Source: Pedobacter sp. R20-19
GTDB lineage: Bacteria; Bacteroidota; Bacteroidia; Sphingobacteriales; Sphingobacteriaceae
NCBI RefSeq assembly: GCF_000708265.2
Contig: NZ_JCKI01000006.1
Coordinates: 124,001 to 188,000 of the forward strand
Direction of reading: 5' to 3'
DNA length: 64,000 nt
Shown: positions 20,241 to 29,537 of the stretch, piece after piece
How positions within the stretch are numbered: the first letter of the stretch is position 1
How the letters are laid out: each line of letters starts with the position of its first letter
Translations under genes and position numbers: made by a program
The notes under the pieces: model-generated
Databases searched by the model: none
The model's input: only the letters and a program-made list of their open reading frames with translations
What the model was told of the DNA's origin: nothing

Positions 20241-21602
20241 ATGAAACCATTTCTAATAAAGCTGATGCTGTGCGTGATTTTTTATTTACCGCTCAAAGTT
20301 ATCGCTCAAAATCCTATCGTGCAAAGCCATTACACGGCAGATCCTGCACCTCTGGTTTATAACGGAAAACTTTATTTATACACGAGCCATGATGAAGATA
20401 ATTCTACCTGGTTTGTGATGAACAACTGGAAATTATACACTACAGACGATATGGTGAACTGGACCGACCACGGAGCAGTAGCTTCATATGAAACTTTTGG
20501 TTGGGCAATTGGTGATGCCTGGGCCATTCAGGTGGTAGAAAGAAAAGGTAAATTTTATTTGTATGCACCGGTAAAATCTCGTGATAAAAAACGTTCAGCC
20601 ATTGGTGTAGCAGTTGCCGACAACCCATACGGGCCATTTTATGATCCCTTAGGAAAACCTTTAATTAGTGTTAGTGATGGTGATATCGATCCAACCGTAT
20701 TCATCGATAAAGATGGAAAAGCTTATCTCTATTGGGGAAATCCCGATTGCTATTATGCAGAACTGAATGAGGATATGATCTCGCTAAAGGGTGAAGCCGT
20801 TCAACTTCCCATGACGGTGGCATCCTTCGGTAAACGTGAAGCCAACGAGCGCCGTCCTACCTTATATGAAGAAGGACCATGGTTATATCAGCGAAGCAGT
20901 TTGTATTATTTGTTTTGGGCAGGTGGGCCGATACCTGAACACCTGGGCTATTCTACTAGTAAAAATCCTACAGGCCCCTGGAAATATAATGGTACTTTAA
21001 TGCCTCCAGAAGGTAAAAGTTTTACCAATCATCCCGGTGTGGTTGATTATAAGGGAAAAACTTATCTCTTTTACCACTCGGGTGCCTTGCCTGGCGGGAA
21101 TGGTTTTAACCGTTCTGTTGCCGTGCAAGAAATTAACTTTAAGAAAGATGGCAGTATAGCGCCAATGAAAATGACTGATGGAATTGCTCAACCCCTGCAA
21201 AGTTTAAATCCTTATCAAAAAGTTGAAGCTGAAACCATTGCCTGGTCTGAAAACGTAAAAGCTTCTGAAAATAAAAATGTAGGTGTTTTTGTGACGGCGA
21301 AGAAGAATCTGGCCTATACCAAAGTTAAATCTGTAGACTTTGGGGCTGCGGGTGCTTTAAAATTTACAGCCAGGGTTGGTACCACACACAATTCTGATGT
21401 AAGCATGGAAGTACATGCTGATGGTTTGAACGGACCTTTGCTCAGCACCATTAAAGTCCCTTTAACTGGAGGCAATAACCGCTGGGCTGTTGTTTCAAAC
21501 ACTGCAAGCGAAATCACTGGCATTCATGATCTCTATTTTGTTTTCAAAGGCAAAGTAGAAACAGATCTTGCCTTTTTTGATTACTGGATGTTTACGAAAT
21601 AA
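20241..21602 (+). CDS. GH43 glycosidase with C-terminal CBM6-like domain
   Basis: A secreted 453-residue enzyme with a Sec signal ending near VIAQ (residue 23). The GH43 propeller spans about 28-320, with the three catalytic carboxylates visible: Asp34 (TADPAP, general base), Asp150 (DIDPTVF, pKa modulator) and Glu211 (YEEGPWLY, general acid). Residues about 325-453 ([11 protein letters not shown]... FDYWMF) form a CBM6-like beta-sandwich. The layout fits arabinofuranosidases and xylosidases acting on arabinoxylan. It starts 148 bases after the SusD stop, beyond a terminator, and is followed after 80 bases by a GH27 gene, likely co-transcribed. Family placement is firm; the exact linkage cut is not known. 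Confidence 0.9.
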   Translation: MKPFLIKLMLCVIFYLPLKVIAQNPIVQSHYTADPAPLVYNGKLYLYTSHDEDNSTWFVMNNWKLYTTDDMVNWTDHGAVASYETFGWAIGDAWAIQVVERKGKFYLYAPVKSRDKKRSAIGVAVADNPYGPFYDPLGKPLISVSDGDIDPTVFIDKDGKAYLYWGNPDCYYAELNEDMISLKGEAVQLPMTVASFGKREANERRPTLYEEGPWLYQRSSLYYLFWAGGPIPEHLGYSTSKNPTGPWKYNGTLMPPEGKSFTNHPGVVDYKGKTYLFYHSGALPGGNGFNRSVAVQEINFKKDGSIAPMKMTDGIAQPLQSLNPYQKVEAETIAWSENVKASENKNVGVFVTAKKNLAYTKVKSVDFGAAGALKFTARVGTTHNSDVSMEVHADGLNGPLLSTIKVPLTGGNNRWAVVSNTASEITGIHDLYFVFKGKVETDLAFFDYWMFTK

Positions 21603-21682
21603 GTTGAAAATACCTAAAGAAAGCTTGAAAGCCGCTAAAATTTATCATAAAGCACTTTATTACACTAAAATTTACGCACATC

Positions 21683-23719
21683 ATGAACAGCATAAAATTA
21701 TTTTTCTTTACCTTTTTAATATTGATATCGGCTGGAAGTTGCTGGGCACAGACTTCAACTGGTGAACAGACCATATGGCTTGATCTGCTGGATTTAACAT
21801 CGGCCACTCAGGGGTATGGCGCACCGCAAAAAAATAAAACGGTTGATGGTAAAGTAATGACTATTGCAGGTACAACTTTCGATCGTGGATTTGGAACACA
21901 TGCAGAAAGTTCCTTACTGATTTTACTGAATGGAAAGGCCAGCTCATTTTCAGCACAGGTAGGGATAGATGATGAAATAACCGGGCATGAACCCGCTGCC
22001 GAATTTATACTGGTAGCAGATGGTAAAAAAATATGGTCAAGCGGGGTGATGCGCCTGGGCGATAAAGCCAGGCAATGTGAGGTCTCACTTATAGGCGTGC
22101 AAAAACTTGAGTTGGTTGTGGCGGATGGTGGTAACGGAAATTATTACGATCATGCAAACTGGGCGGATGCACAGTTCAAAGCAACGGGTGTAAGCACCTT
22201 TGCTACGATTAATCCGATTCCGGGCACACCTTATATTCTTACACCCAAAACTTCTCTGTTACCCAAAATCAATAGTGCCAGTGTTTTCGGCGTAAGGCCA
22301 GGTTCGCCATTTCAGTTTATGGTGGCGGCAACGGGAGAAAGGCCAATGAAATTTTCTGCCAGCGGATTACCAGCCGGATTAAAATTAGATTCAAACACAG
22401 GCATTATTATAGGGTACTTAAAGGAAAAGGGCACATTTTCGGTGATCTTAAATGCAGTAAATGCCAAAGGAAAAGCTAAAAAAAACATGCGCATTATTTG
22501 TGGAGATCAAATTGCCCTTACGCCGCCCATGGGCTGGAATAGCTGGAATTGTTTTGCTGATCAGGTTTCTGCTGATAAGGTAAAGCGTGCAGCCAATGCA
22601 ATGATCAGTAGCGGATTGGTAAATCATGGCTGGACTTATATCAATATCGACGATTTTTGGCAAAATAATAAAGATGCTAAAGATCCTTCCATCAGGGGTG
22701 AACTTCGTGATCAGGCAGGAAATATTGTACCCAATTCACGTTTCAAGGATATGAAGGGGCTAGCAGATAACGTTCATGCAATGGGCCTAAAAATTGGTTT
22801 GTATTCTAGTCCGGGGCCCTGGACTTGTGGCAGTTGCACAGGAAGTTATGGGCATGAAAAACTAGATGCAGATACTTATGGGAAATGGGGTTTTGATTAC
22901 CTCAAGTATGACTGGTGTAGTTATGGTCATGTCATCAATGGCATGCCTGGTAACGATCCTTACAAAATTGGAGCATTATCCTACAAAGGAGGAGATGACC
23001 TGGCTACCGCAATGAAACCTTTTCAATTAATGGGCGATGCGCTTAAAACACAACCCAGAGATATTGTTTTTAGTCTCTGTCAGTACGGAATGTCTGATGT
23101 TTGGAAATGGGGTAATGCTGTTGGAGGTACATCCTGGCGCACCACCAATGACATTACAGATACCTGGACAAGTGTGAAAAATATTGCGCTGCAACAAGAT
23201 CAGGCAGCAGCATGGGCTAAACCCGGCAACTGGAATGATCCCGATATGTTAGTAGTAGGTACTGTGGGATGGGGCAATCCGCATCCAAGTAAACTCAGGC
23301 CAGATGAACAATACCTCCACTTTAGTTTGTGGTGCCTTTTCTCTGCTCCTTTATTGATTGGCTGCGATATGGAAAAATTAGATGATTTTACCATGAATCT
23401 GCTTACCAATGATGAAGTGATTGCCATCAATCAGGATCCACTTGGCAAACAAGCTACCTGTGTGCAAACCATTGGCGATGTCCGCATTTATGTGAAACAG
23501 TTAGAAGATGGAAGCCACGCGGTTGGATTTACCAATTTTGGTCAGGAGAAAATGGTATTGAACTATAGCGATTTTAAAAAGTTAGGTCTGAAAGGAAATT
23601 TAAAGGTTCGCGATTTATGGCGTCAAAAGGATCTGGTGTCAATAAATATCGAAAAAGATAAACTTCCGTTGAGTATACCTGCACATGGTGTATTGCTGTA
23701 TAGGTTTGCTGAGAAATAG
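21683..23719 (+). CDS. GH27 alpha-galactosidase/beta-L-arabinopyranosidase-type enzyme with NPCBM
   Basis: A secreted 678-residue enzyme. After a signal (ISAGSCWAQ, about residue 23) comes an NPCBM domain (about 29-170, with FDRGFGTHAESSL and FSAQVGIDDE), then a putative Ig-like domain (about 175-275, PMKFSASGLPAGLKLD), then the GH27 barrel beginning LTPPMGWNSWNCF (about 279). The catalytic nucleophile is Asp410 in YLKYDWC and the likely acid/base is Asp490 in WRTTNDITDTW. The C-terminal beta-domain ends GVLLYRF. Members remove alpha-galactose or beta-L-arabinopyranose; next to xylan genes it may trim galactose from complex xylan side chains. The substrate is inferred. Confidence 0.92.
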   Translation: MNSIKLFFFTFLILISAGSCWAQTSTGEQTIWLDLLDLTSATQGYGAPQKNKTVDGKVMTIAGTTFDRGFGTHAESSLLILLNGKASSFSAQVGIDDEITGHEPAAEFILVADGKKIWSSGVMRLGDKARQCEVSLIGVQKLELVVADGGNGNYYDHANWADAQFKATGVSTFATINPIPGTPYILTPKTSLLPKINSASVFGVRPGSPFQFMVAATGERPMKFSASGLPAGLKLDSNTGIIIGYLKEKGTFSVILNAVNAKGKAKKNMRIICGDQIALTPPMGWNSWNCFADQVSADKVKRAANAMISSGLVNHGWTYINIDDFWQNNKDAKDPSIRGELRDQAGNIVPNSRFKDMKGLADNVHAMGLKIGLYSSPGPWTCGSCTGSYGHEKLDADTYGKWGFDYLKYDWCSYGHVINGMPGNDPYKIGALSYKGGDDLATAMKPFQLMGDALKTQPRDIVFSLCQYGMSDVWKWGNAVGGTSWRTTNDITDTWTSVKNIALQQDQAAAWAKPGNWNDPDMLVVGTVGWGNPHPSKLRPDEQYLHFSLWCLFSAPLLIGCDMEKLDDFTMNLLTNDEVIAINQDPLGKQATCVQTIGDVRIYVKQLEDGSHAVGFTNFGQEKMVLNYSDFKKLGLKGNLKVRDLWRQKDLVSINIEKDKLPLSIPAHGVLLYRFAEK

Positions 23720-24079
23720 TGAGGTGTGCATTAATGAATTGCTTTTTTTCAAGGTGAGATTTGATAATTATTAATTGATTTTAACACCCAGTGTGCCCAA
23801 AGGGTGGGGTGGTTAAAACAAAAATACCCCATTTATAGCGTATTCAAATGAAGATAATTAATCAAACTCAGTTTTAACACGCAACATAACCATAAATACC
23901 TTTTCGTTTCTATTAGAATAAAAAGAATATGATCCCCTTTTTAAATTAAAGCAATTTACCAGATGACATTTTTAGAATTAAGTGGTCATTACAAAGTCTG
24001 ATTCCTTCTCATTGTACTTTATCAGCTTATTTTTAGGTACATTACTCCTGAAAGGTATATTTACTTAAGCAGCAGGTTA
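23720..24079. other. Intergenic region before the histidine kinase
   Basis: About 360 AT-rich bases without a gene. A TATATTTA sequence just upstream of the kinase start (around 24056) resembles a -7 box with one mismatch to TAnnTTTG. No terminator with a strong stem was found after the GH27 gene. Confidence 0.35.
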
Positions 24080-25201
24080 ATGCAAAATAAAAATTCAAAG
24101 ATTAGTGAACTGATAGAGCTTAATGATGAGTTAGAGAATTATTTTCGCAATACCATCATTCCCCAGCTTTTTGTTGATGCCAATTTAGTGCTGCGTAAAT
24201 TTACACCGCCTGCCATGAAGCAATTTAAGCTTCATCAAAATGACATCGGGAAATCCATTACTGAAGTGAAAGATAATTTTCGCTTTCCCAGCATTGTAGA
24301 TAATATTGAACAGGTAATTCATACAGGTGAACTTTTAGAGAAAGAAATTCAAACAGTTGATATGCGCTGGTTTCAGATGAATATTCTGCCATACATTGTG
24401 ATGCAGGAAAATAAAACCAATGGCGTAATTATTACTTTTATTGATATTACTTCCAGAATCCGGGACCTTAAGGAGCAGGAAAAATTAATTATGGAGCATG
24501 AGTTGTTACTGGATACCATTTCTCATGATATTAAAACACCCTTAACCAGCTTAGGTTTAACGATTGAGATGCTGAAGAAGGTGCCTGAAAAGGGAATGGA
24601 AAAATTCCCGGTTTTACTGGAGAAAATTGAGACGGGGCTTTTAAAAATTAAGGGAATTATTGTAGATCTGACGGATGCCAGAAAAACTGAGCACCATTAT
24701 AAGGCGATAGAAGAACTATTGGATATTGAACAGATTGTGGAAGATGTTCGACTTACACTGGCTTCTCAGATACTGGAGTCTAATGCGATTATAAAATGGG
24801 AAGTTGCGCATTCAGAAATTGTTTTTGTTCGCCGCAAGCTCAGAAGTGTGCTTTATAACCTGATTAACAATTCAATTAAATACAAGCGTGCCGGCCGTGC
24901 ACCCGAAATACTGATTAAAACCTATATTGAGGGCGATTACTTTGTGCTAAGTGTTGCTGATAACGGCAGGGGAATAGCAGAGGATAATCTGGAAAAGATA
25001 TTTAAAAAATACGAGCGCATTGCTAACGATGTGGAGGGAACGGGTGTTGGGCTTCACCTGGTTAAAGAGATTGTCAATTTATCTGGTGGAAAAATCGAGG
25101 TTGAAAGTAAACTGGATAAGGGTACGGTTTTCAGGATTTACCTGAAAAACCAGAACCCAAATATTAGCGATGGTGCAGAGGGTTCATCCAATAAGGCGTA
25201 A
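24080..25201 (+). CDS. PAS-domain sensor histidine kinase
   Basis: A cytoplasmic 373-residue kinase with no signal or membrane segment. Residues about 15-130 form a PAS domain (LFVDANLVLRKFTPPAMKQF... VIITFIDIT) like those fused to CheB/CheR-type sensors, followed by a short coiled coil. The HisKA H-box is DTISHDIKTPLTS with His149 as the phosphoacceptor. The ATPase domain has the N-box LYNLINNSIKYK, the G1 box DNGRGIAEDNLEKIFKKY and the G2 box GTGVGLHLVKEI. No response regulator lies next to it, so this is an orphan kinase in the window. The signal it senses is unknown. Confidence 0.88.
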   Translation: MQNKNSKISELIELNDELENYFRNTIIPQLFVDANLVLRKFTPPAMKQFKLHQNDIGKSITEVKDNFRFPSIVDNIEQVIHTGELLEKEIQTVDMRWFQMNILPYIVMQENKTNGVIITFIDITSRIRDLKEQEKLIMEHELLLDTISHDIKTPLTSLGLTIEMLKKVPEKGMEKFPVLLEKIETGLLKIKGIIVDLTDARKTEHHYKAIEELLDIEQIVEDVRLTLASQILESNAIIKWEVAHSEIVFVRRKLRSVLYNLINNSIKYKRAGRAPEILIKTYIEGDYFVLSVADNGRGIAEDNLEKIFKKYERIANDVEGTGVGLHLVKEIVNLSGGKIEVESKLDKGTVFRIYLKNQNPNISDGAEGSSNKA

Positions 25202-25252
25202 AAATTTAAGGATGCTCTGTTAAATGCTTTTTACCTGAAGGATAAATCAACC

Positions 25253-25705
25253 TTAATCTTTTTCACAATGTTGCCTCAATTGCTTTGGTCCCTGTGGCCA
25301 TATAAATGCAGTGGTTTGTTTTTTCCACCCCATACTTTTATAAAAATCATCTGCCCCAGGCGCCGCACTTAAATTCACAAAATGGTAATTATCCAATTGA
25401 TTATTTAGGGTGGTTACTATGTACTTACCCAAGCCTTGTCCCTGGTAATCAGGGTCTACTACCACATCAGCCAGCATGGCGTAATAACGGCCATCTCCAA
25501 CCACTCTTCCAAAAGCGATAATTACCTCTTCGTGGTATATAAATAGGGTATGGGTACTTAATTTAAAGGCACTTTCTATTTCTGTTGCCACGCGGTGCTT
25601 CCAGTTAATTTTTTGAAATAAACGCAGTACATGTGTCCAGTCTATACTGGTTAAATCCGGATTAATTTGAGTGGGATATGTTGGGTTAACCATAGTGGTC
25701 ATCAT
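25253..25705 (-). CDS. GNAT-family N-acetyltransferase
   Basis: A 150-residue acetyltransferase with the full GNAT fold. Motif A is seen as VVDPDYQGQGLGKYIVTTL (acetyl-CoA pyrophosphate loop Q/GxGxG), and near the C-terminus ADDFYKSMGWKKQT is the usual motif B region. The start could be the first ATG (25705) or the ATG four codons later, which both lie upstream of NPTYPTQ. The gene converges with the histidine kinase. The acceptor substrate cannot be told from the sequence. Confidence 0.85.
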   Translation of the reverse strand: MMTTMVNPTYPTQINPDLTSIDWTHVLRLFQKINWKHRVATEIESAFKLSTHTLFIYHEEVIIAFGRVVGDGRYYAMLADVVVDPDYQGQGLGKYIVTTLNNQLDNYHFVNLSAAPGADDFYKSMGWKKQTTAFIWPQGPKQLRQHCEKD

Positions 25706-25767
25706 GATTTTTTTTTAATTAAGCGCGTAAAGTTGAACATTTTTTATGAGCCTGGCGGGCCCATTAT

Positions 25768-26916
25768 TTATAAATATGGTTTAACTAAGGTCATGGCATC
25801 TTCAATGGCCTCAGCATATGGCAGATATAAATTTCTTGCATGTGGGTTAAGTGCATCGGCATCCCATAAGCCTGAGTGGTGCCAGTAATGCAAATGATCC
25901 CAGTCTGGCCTGTCAATGATGGGGTAGAGGCAAATGCCTTTTAACGGGATCCCCAGTTTTAAAGTTTTTACACACTCTTTAGCAATAAGTTCTATCCAGT
26001 TTGGGCGATGCTCACCGGGATGGCTGGTTTCAGTTAATACAATTGGTTTACCATAGCGCAGGTAAGCTTCCTCAAATAAAGAAGAAAGTCCTCTCCATCG
26101 TGGATCAGGATCAAGATTTGCCCAGGGTAAGCCAGAAAAATCACTCGCCACCCACTGATTGTTATAGTAAAAGTTAAACCCCAGGTAATCGATCAGTTCT
26201 GGTGCACCACCGAGTTCAGGGCAGATTTTTCCGGTGAGCATATCAGTTACCTGGTATTGGAGATCATGATCCTGTTTGGCCTGCATCACCATTTCCATTG
26301 TGGCATCCAGTGATGGTACAATATTAACAATGGGTTCAGTCGTCATTATCCAGGCATCCGGATCAATTTCTTTAATGGCTTTAATGGCTTGAATATAGGC
26401 CCGAACAAGTGCATATTTTACATCCCATCCCATTCCTCTGGCATAAGGGGTAGTGCTGGCATGATCGCCACCCAGCCATGATATGAAACCCACTTCATTA
26501 ATCGGGGTAACAATCAGCTGTTGGCCTGGGCAATAATTTTTATAGAAAGTGGCAAATGCCGAGCAAACATCTACAAAACGCATCAGGAAATGGGGGTGTA
26601 GCGGGCTCAAATCTACCGGATATCCAAAATGGCAGATATCCCAGATTTGTTGGATACCGGTATCCCTTGCTGCATCAATCATTAGCGCTACAGCAGAAAA
26701 ATCATATTCGTATGGTTTGGTTTCAATATGGCTCCAGCGGATACCTTCCCTTACGGTATTGATATCCATGCCTAACAAACGCTGGTAATCTTCCTTTACC
26801 TGAACAATGTGCCCAGTTTCGGTTAATAGGTCTACGCGGTTGCCATAATGGTTGAGCTGATCAGAACATTCATAACCGGCCATCCAAAATGACCGGAAAG
26901 GATAAATATCTTTCAT
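25768..26916 (-). CDS. GH1/clan-A-like family 1 glycosylhydrolase-type protein
   Basis: A 382-residue (beta/alpha)8-type protein without a signal peptide, so probably cytoplasmic. It looks like the family 1 type: WMAGYECSDQ at the start, TREGIRWSHIE-like barrel text at about 55-65, the acid/base candidate Glu141 in TPINEVGF and the nucleophile candidate Glu296 in VLTETSHPG. It is shorter than usual GH1 enzymes (about 450), so the substrate pocket may differ. Its ATG shares one base with the stop of the glycosyltransferase upstream (TAATG), so the two are translationally coupled, and it is third in the glf-GT-GH operon. A sugar-trimming or glycosyl-transfer role linked to galactofuranose metabolism is possible but unproven. 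Confidence 0.75.
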   Translation of the reverse strand: MKDIYPFRSFWMAGYECSDQLNHYGNRVDLLTETGHIVQVKEDYQRLLGMDINTVREGIRWSHIETKPYEYDFSAVALMIDAARDTGIQQIWDICHFGYPVDLSPLHPHFLMRFVDVCSAFATFYKNYCPGQQLIVTPINEVGFISWLGGDHASTTPYARGMGWDVKYALVRAYIQAIKAIKEIDPDAWIMTTEPIVNIVPSLDATMEMVMQAKQDHDLQYQVTDMLTGKICPELGGAPELIDYLGFNFYYNNQWVASDFSGLPWANLDPDPRWRGLSSLFEEAYLRYGKPIVLTETSHPGEHRPNWIELIAKECVKTLKLGIPLKGICLYPIIDRPDWDHLHYWHHSGLWDADALNPHARNLYLPYAEAIEDAMTLVKPYL

Positions 26917-28061
26917 TAGCTGGCCAATAGTTTATCGGTTTCAAAAAGGGTCCACAACATTTTTTTCTTCATATCCTCAAAGGTATTATCCCATGATTTA
27001 TCTTCCAGAAAAGTATCAACCTGTGCTAACCACTCATCCTGATCAGCTGCGAGTAGTGCTTGTTCAATGGCTAAAATAAATTCATCAGGATCAGAGGCGA
27101 TATTTACCATTCCTGAAATTCCATAGGGCTTAACCACATCACGGATGGGAGTAGATACCACTCTCTTACCAGCAGAAAGATATTCGGGTGTTTTAGTCGG
27201 ACTGATAAAGCGGGTAGATTGATTAATGGCAAATGGAATAAGGGCAACATTCCAGCCGGAGAGATATGCAGGGAGTTGCTGATATGTTTTTTGGCCAAGG
27301 TAATGGATGTTATTGGCCTTAGGAAGCTGTTCCATAGAAACTTTAACCACGGGGCCCAATAAGACAATTTGCCATTCGGGTCTTTTTAAGGCCAGCTGGC
27401 GAATCAGTTCCGCATCAAAACGTTCATCAATAACACCAAAAAAACCGAGTTTAATACCTCTTATAGCTGCCTGATCCGTAGGTTCAAGTGCCGTTGTACG
27501 GGCTAATGCAAAGTGTGCCTTATCAATACTGCTGGGGAAAACATGAATGTTATTGTGGTGTTCTTTTTTAGCTTCGTGAAGGGAATGACCTCCGGTAAAA
27601 ACTATATCTGCTGTTTTTAGCAGCATTTTTTCCATGGCCAGAAGCGCTGGTGGTGCAAAGTCGAATGCCGATAATTCATCCATACAATCAAACACAGTGA
27701 GTGCGGGAGTGTACTGATCAGAAAACTGTAGTGCCATGGGTGTGTAGTACCAAAAAATCCAGTTGGCAAGATCTTGTTCGCTAAAAAAATCACTCAGCAG
27801 ATTGCGCATGGCTGTTTTTTGTTCATCTACATCTGTTCCTGGCCTAAGGTGAGGTACTAAAATAACCAATTGGTCGGTCCGCTGATCAAAAGACAGGTGG
27901 TTTATTTCTTCTGCATCAAATACAGGTTCTTCCAGTACAAATACATTAATTTGATCTGAAAAACGGCTCATGAGGTGTTGGGGTCGCTGGAAAACAAAAT
28001 CCCACCTTAAATGGGAAAAGCATAAAAGGTTTTGTGGCAATAGCTGTTCTGTAATGATCAT
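26916..28061 (-). CDS. GT-B glycosyltransferase (family 1/4 type)
   Basis: A 381-residue glycosyltransferase with the GT-B architecture. The N-terminal half begins LLCFSHLRWDFVFQRPQHLMSRF, a motif typical of a group of bacterial family-1 glycosyltransferases. The C-terminal nucleotide-sugar half has LGFFGVIDERFDAELI, IVLLGPV and the donor-site stretch SPTKTPEYLSAGKRVVSTPI. No membrane segments are seen. Its ATG directly follows the stop of the UDP-galactopyranose mutase (TAAATG) and it overlaps the next gene by one base, so all three are made together. It may add galactofuranose made from the mutase product; this is inferred from position. Confidence 0.85.
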   Translation of the reverse strand: MIITEQLLPQNLLCFSHLRWDFVFQRPQHLMSRFSDQINVFVLEEPVFDAEEINHLSFDQRTDQLVILVPHLRPGTDVDEQKTAMRNLLSDFFSEQDLANWIFWYYTPMALQFSDQYTPALTVFDCMDELSAFDFAPPALLAMEKMLLKTADIVFTGGHSLHEAKKEHHNNIHVFPSSIDKAHFALARTTALEPTDQAAIRGIKLGFFGVIDERFDAELIRQLALKRPEWQIVLLGPVVKVSMEQLPKANNIHYLGQKTYQQLPAYLSGWNVALIPFAINQSTRFISPTKTPEYLSAGKRVVSTPIRDVVKPYGISGMVNIASDPDEFILAIEQALLAADQDEWLAQVDTFLEDKSWDNTFEDMKKKMLWTLFETDKLLAS

Positions 28062-29195
28062 TTAAATAGTAGATTTAGGTTGAATAGGGGGATTAAAATG
28101 AACATTTACGGCCTTTAATGCGGCACCAATAACCTGGTGCATATCATAATATTGGTAGGTGGCTAGCCGACCACCGAAGATGACCTTGTCTTGAGTCTGT
28201 CCGAGGGATTTATATTTTGCGAAGAGTTCATTATTTCGCTGATCGTTAATGGGGTAGTAAGCTTCTTTTTCGGGTGTCCAATCTTCCGGAAACTCTTTGG
28301 TGACCACCGTTTTTTGCTGGGTGCCAAATTCAAAATGTTTATGTTCAATGATTCTGGTATAAGGCACTTCATGCTCCGTATAATTAATTACAGCATTTCC
28401 CTGATAATTTTCCTGATCCATTAACTGGTGCTCAAACCTTAAGCTCCGGTATTCTAATCTGCCAAACCTATAATCATAAAACTGATCGATATGACCGGTA
28501 AACACCACCTGATCAGCAATATTATCCCAGTGCTTCCTGTCCTGAAAATAGTCTGTATCCAGCCTTACTTCAGAACCTTCCAATAGCGCATCTGTTAATT
28601 TATTATAACCACCTATCGGGATGCCCTGATATTTATCGTTGAAATAATTATTGTCATAAGTGAAACGAATGGGCAATCTTTTGATAATAAAAGCAGGAAG
28701 CTCAGTAGCTGGCCGGCCCCACTGTTTTTCGGTATAGCCTTTAATCAGTTTCTCAAAAATATCTTTTCCAACCAGGGAAAGGGCTTGTTCTTGCAGGTTA
28801 GCAGGTACGCCAATTTGTGCCTGATCAATCTGCGACTGGATCTTTTCTTTAGCTTCATCGGGAGTTTTTACACCCCATAACTGGTAAAAGGTATTCATGT
28901 TGAATGGTAGATTATAAAGCTGACCTTTATAATTAGCCATAGGACTATTGGTATACCGGTTAAACTCTACGAAAGAATTAACATAATCCCAGATTTGCTT
29001 ATCATTGGTGTGGAAAATATGTGCGCCATATTGATGAACGTTTATGCCTTCTATATTCTCGCAGAATACATTGCCACCTGGATGGCTCCTTTTATCAATT
29101 AGCAAACACTTTTTGCCAAGTTTGGTTGCTTCGTGGGCGAAAACGGATCCAAATAATCCGCTCCCAACAATTAAATAATCGTATTCTTTAATCAT
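28062..29195 (-). CDS. glf: UDP-galactopyranose mutase
   Basis: A 377-residue flavoenzyme that converts UDP-galactopyranose to UDP-galactofuranose. The Rossmann FAD motif is DYLIVGSGLFGSVFAHEA at the N-terminus, followed by LLIDKRSHPGGNVF. The conserved substrate and flavin region HQYGAHIFHTND (about 54-65), NLPFNMNTF, EKQWGRPATELP and the C-terminal IFGGRLATYQYYDMHQVIGAAL are all diagnostic of Glf. Length is normal. It is first in a minus-strand operon with a glycosyltransferase and a GH1-like protein. A 21-bp inverted repeat lies about 100 bases upstream (29293-29313) and could be an operator. Confidence 0.95.
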   Translation of the reverse strand: MIKEYDYLIVGSGLFGSVFAHEATKLGKKCLLIDKRSHPGGNVFCENIEGINVHQYGAHIFHTNDKQIWDYVNSFVEFNRYTNSPMANYKGQLYNLPFNMNTFYQLWGVKTPDEAKEKIQSQIDQAQIGVPANLQEQALSLVGKDIFEKLIKGYTEKQWGRPATELPAFIIKRLPIRFTYDNNYFNDKYQGIPIGGYNKLTDALLEGSEVRLDTDYFQDRKHWDNIADQVVFTGHIDQFYDYRFGRLEYRSLRFEHQLMDQENYQGNAVINYTEHEVPYTRIIEHKHFEFGTQQKTVVTKEFPEDWTPEKEAYYPINDQRNNELFAKYKSLGQTQDKVIFGGRLATYQYYDMHQVIGAALKAVNVHFNPPIQPKSTI

Positions 29196-29292
29196 ATGGT
29201 CTATCTATTGACCAAGCTGTGGTATTTAAGCTCATAGTATTAAATTTAAGCATCGCCTTAAAATCGTCTTGGTTTGAAAGAGATCGTTTATC

Positions 29293-29313
29293 ATATTAGC
29301 ATGGTGCTAATAT
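29293..29313. promoter_or_regulatory. 21-bp perfect inverted repeat upstream of glf
   Basis: The arms ATATTAGCA (29293-29301) and TGCTAATAT (29305-29313) are perfectly complementary around the 3-base centre TGG. It lies 97 bases upstream of the glf start on the minus strand and is the most regular palindrome in that gap. Dyads of this length are typical of dimeric repressor sites. No -7 box could be matched next to it, so its role is inferred. Confidence 0.45.
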
Positions 29314-29479
29314 TAGAGATAGGTATGACTGTTTAGATAACCTTTAATTTATGTGTCTGGTTTAGCTAATCTAATCAAAACTACCGTTATGTGTGATTTA
29401 TCCGTATTTCTACGGTAAATTAATTATAAAAGTCATCATCATTGGAAAATTGGGTGAAAAATTGAGGTTTTTTTTATTA

Positions 29480-29529
29480 AAACTGACGAAGTTTGCGCCG
29501 CTTTAGGCCTATGAAACTTCGTAAGTTGG
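29480..29529. repeat. Isolated copy of the ACGAAGTT/AACTTCGT palindromic repeat
   Basis: The segment begins AAACTGACGAAGTTTGCGCC and ends GAAACTTCGTAAGTTGG. Its ACGAAGTT and AACTTCGT arms, the middle text GCTTTAGGCCT and the flanking AAACTG and AAGTTGG match the first hairpin of each unit in the tandem array at 59403-60172. It sits just after the HxlR stop codon (minus strand), where it could also serve as that gene's terminator. Confidence 0.8.
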
Positions 29530-29537
29530 TTGATGTT

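Larger units (their letters stand above)
29196..29537. other. Intergenic region between glf and the HxlR gene
   Basis: A 342-base gap that holds the glf leader, the inverted repeat at 29293-29313 and, at its far end, one copy of the palindromic repeat that is arrayed at 59.4-60.2 kb. No gene is seen in it. Confidence 0.5.

Noticed and set aside
25730..25767. Hairpin GAGCC...GGGCC as terminator of the GH1-like gene
   Set aside because: Only about five pairs with a wobble and no T-run long enough.
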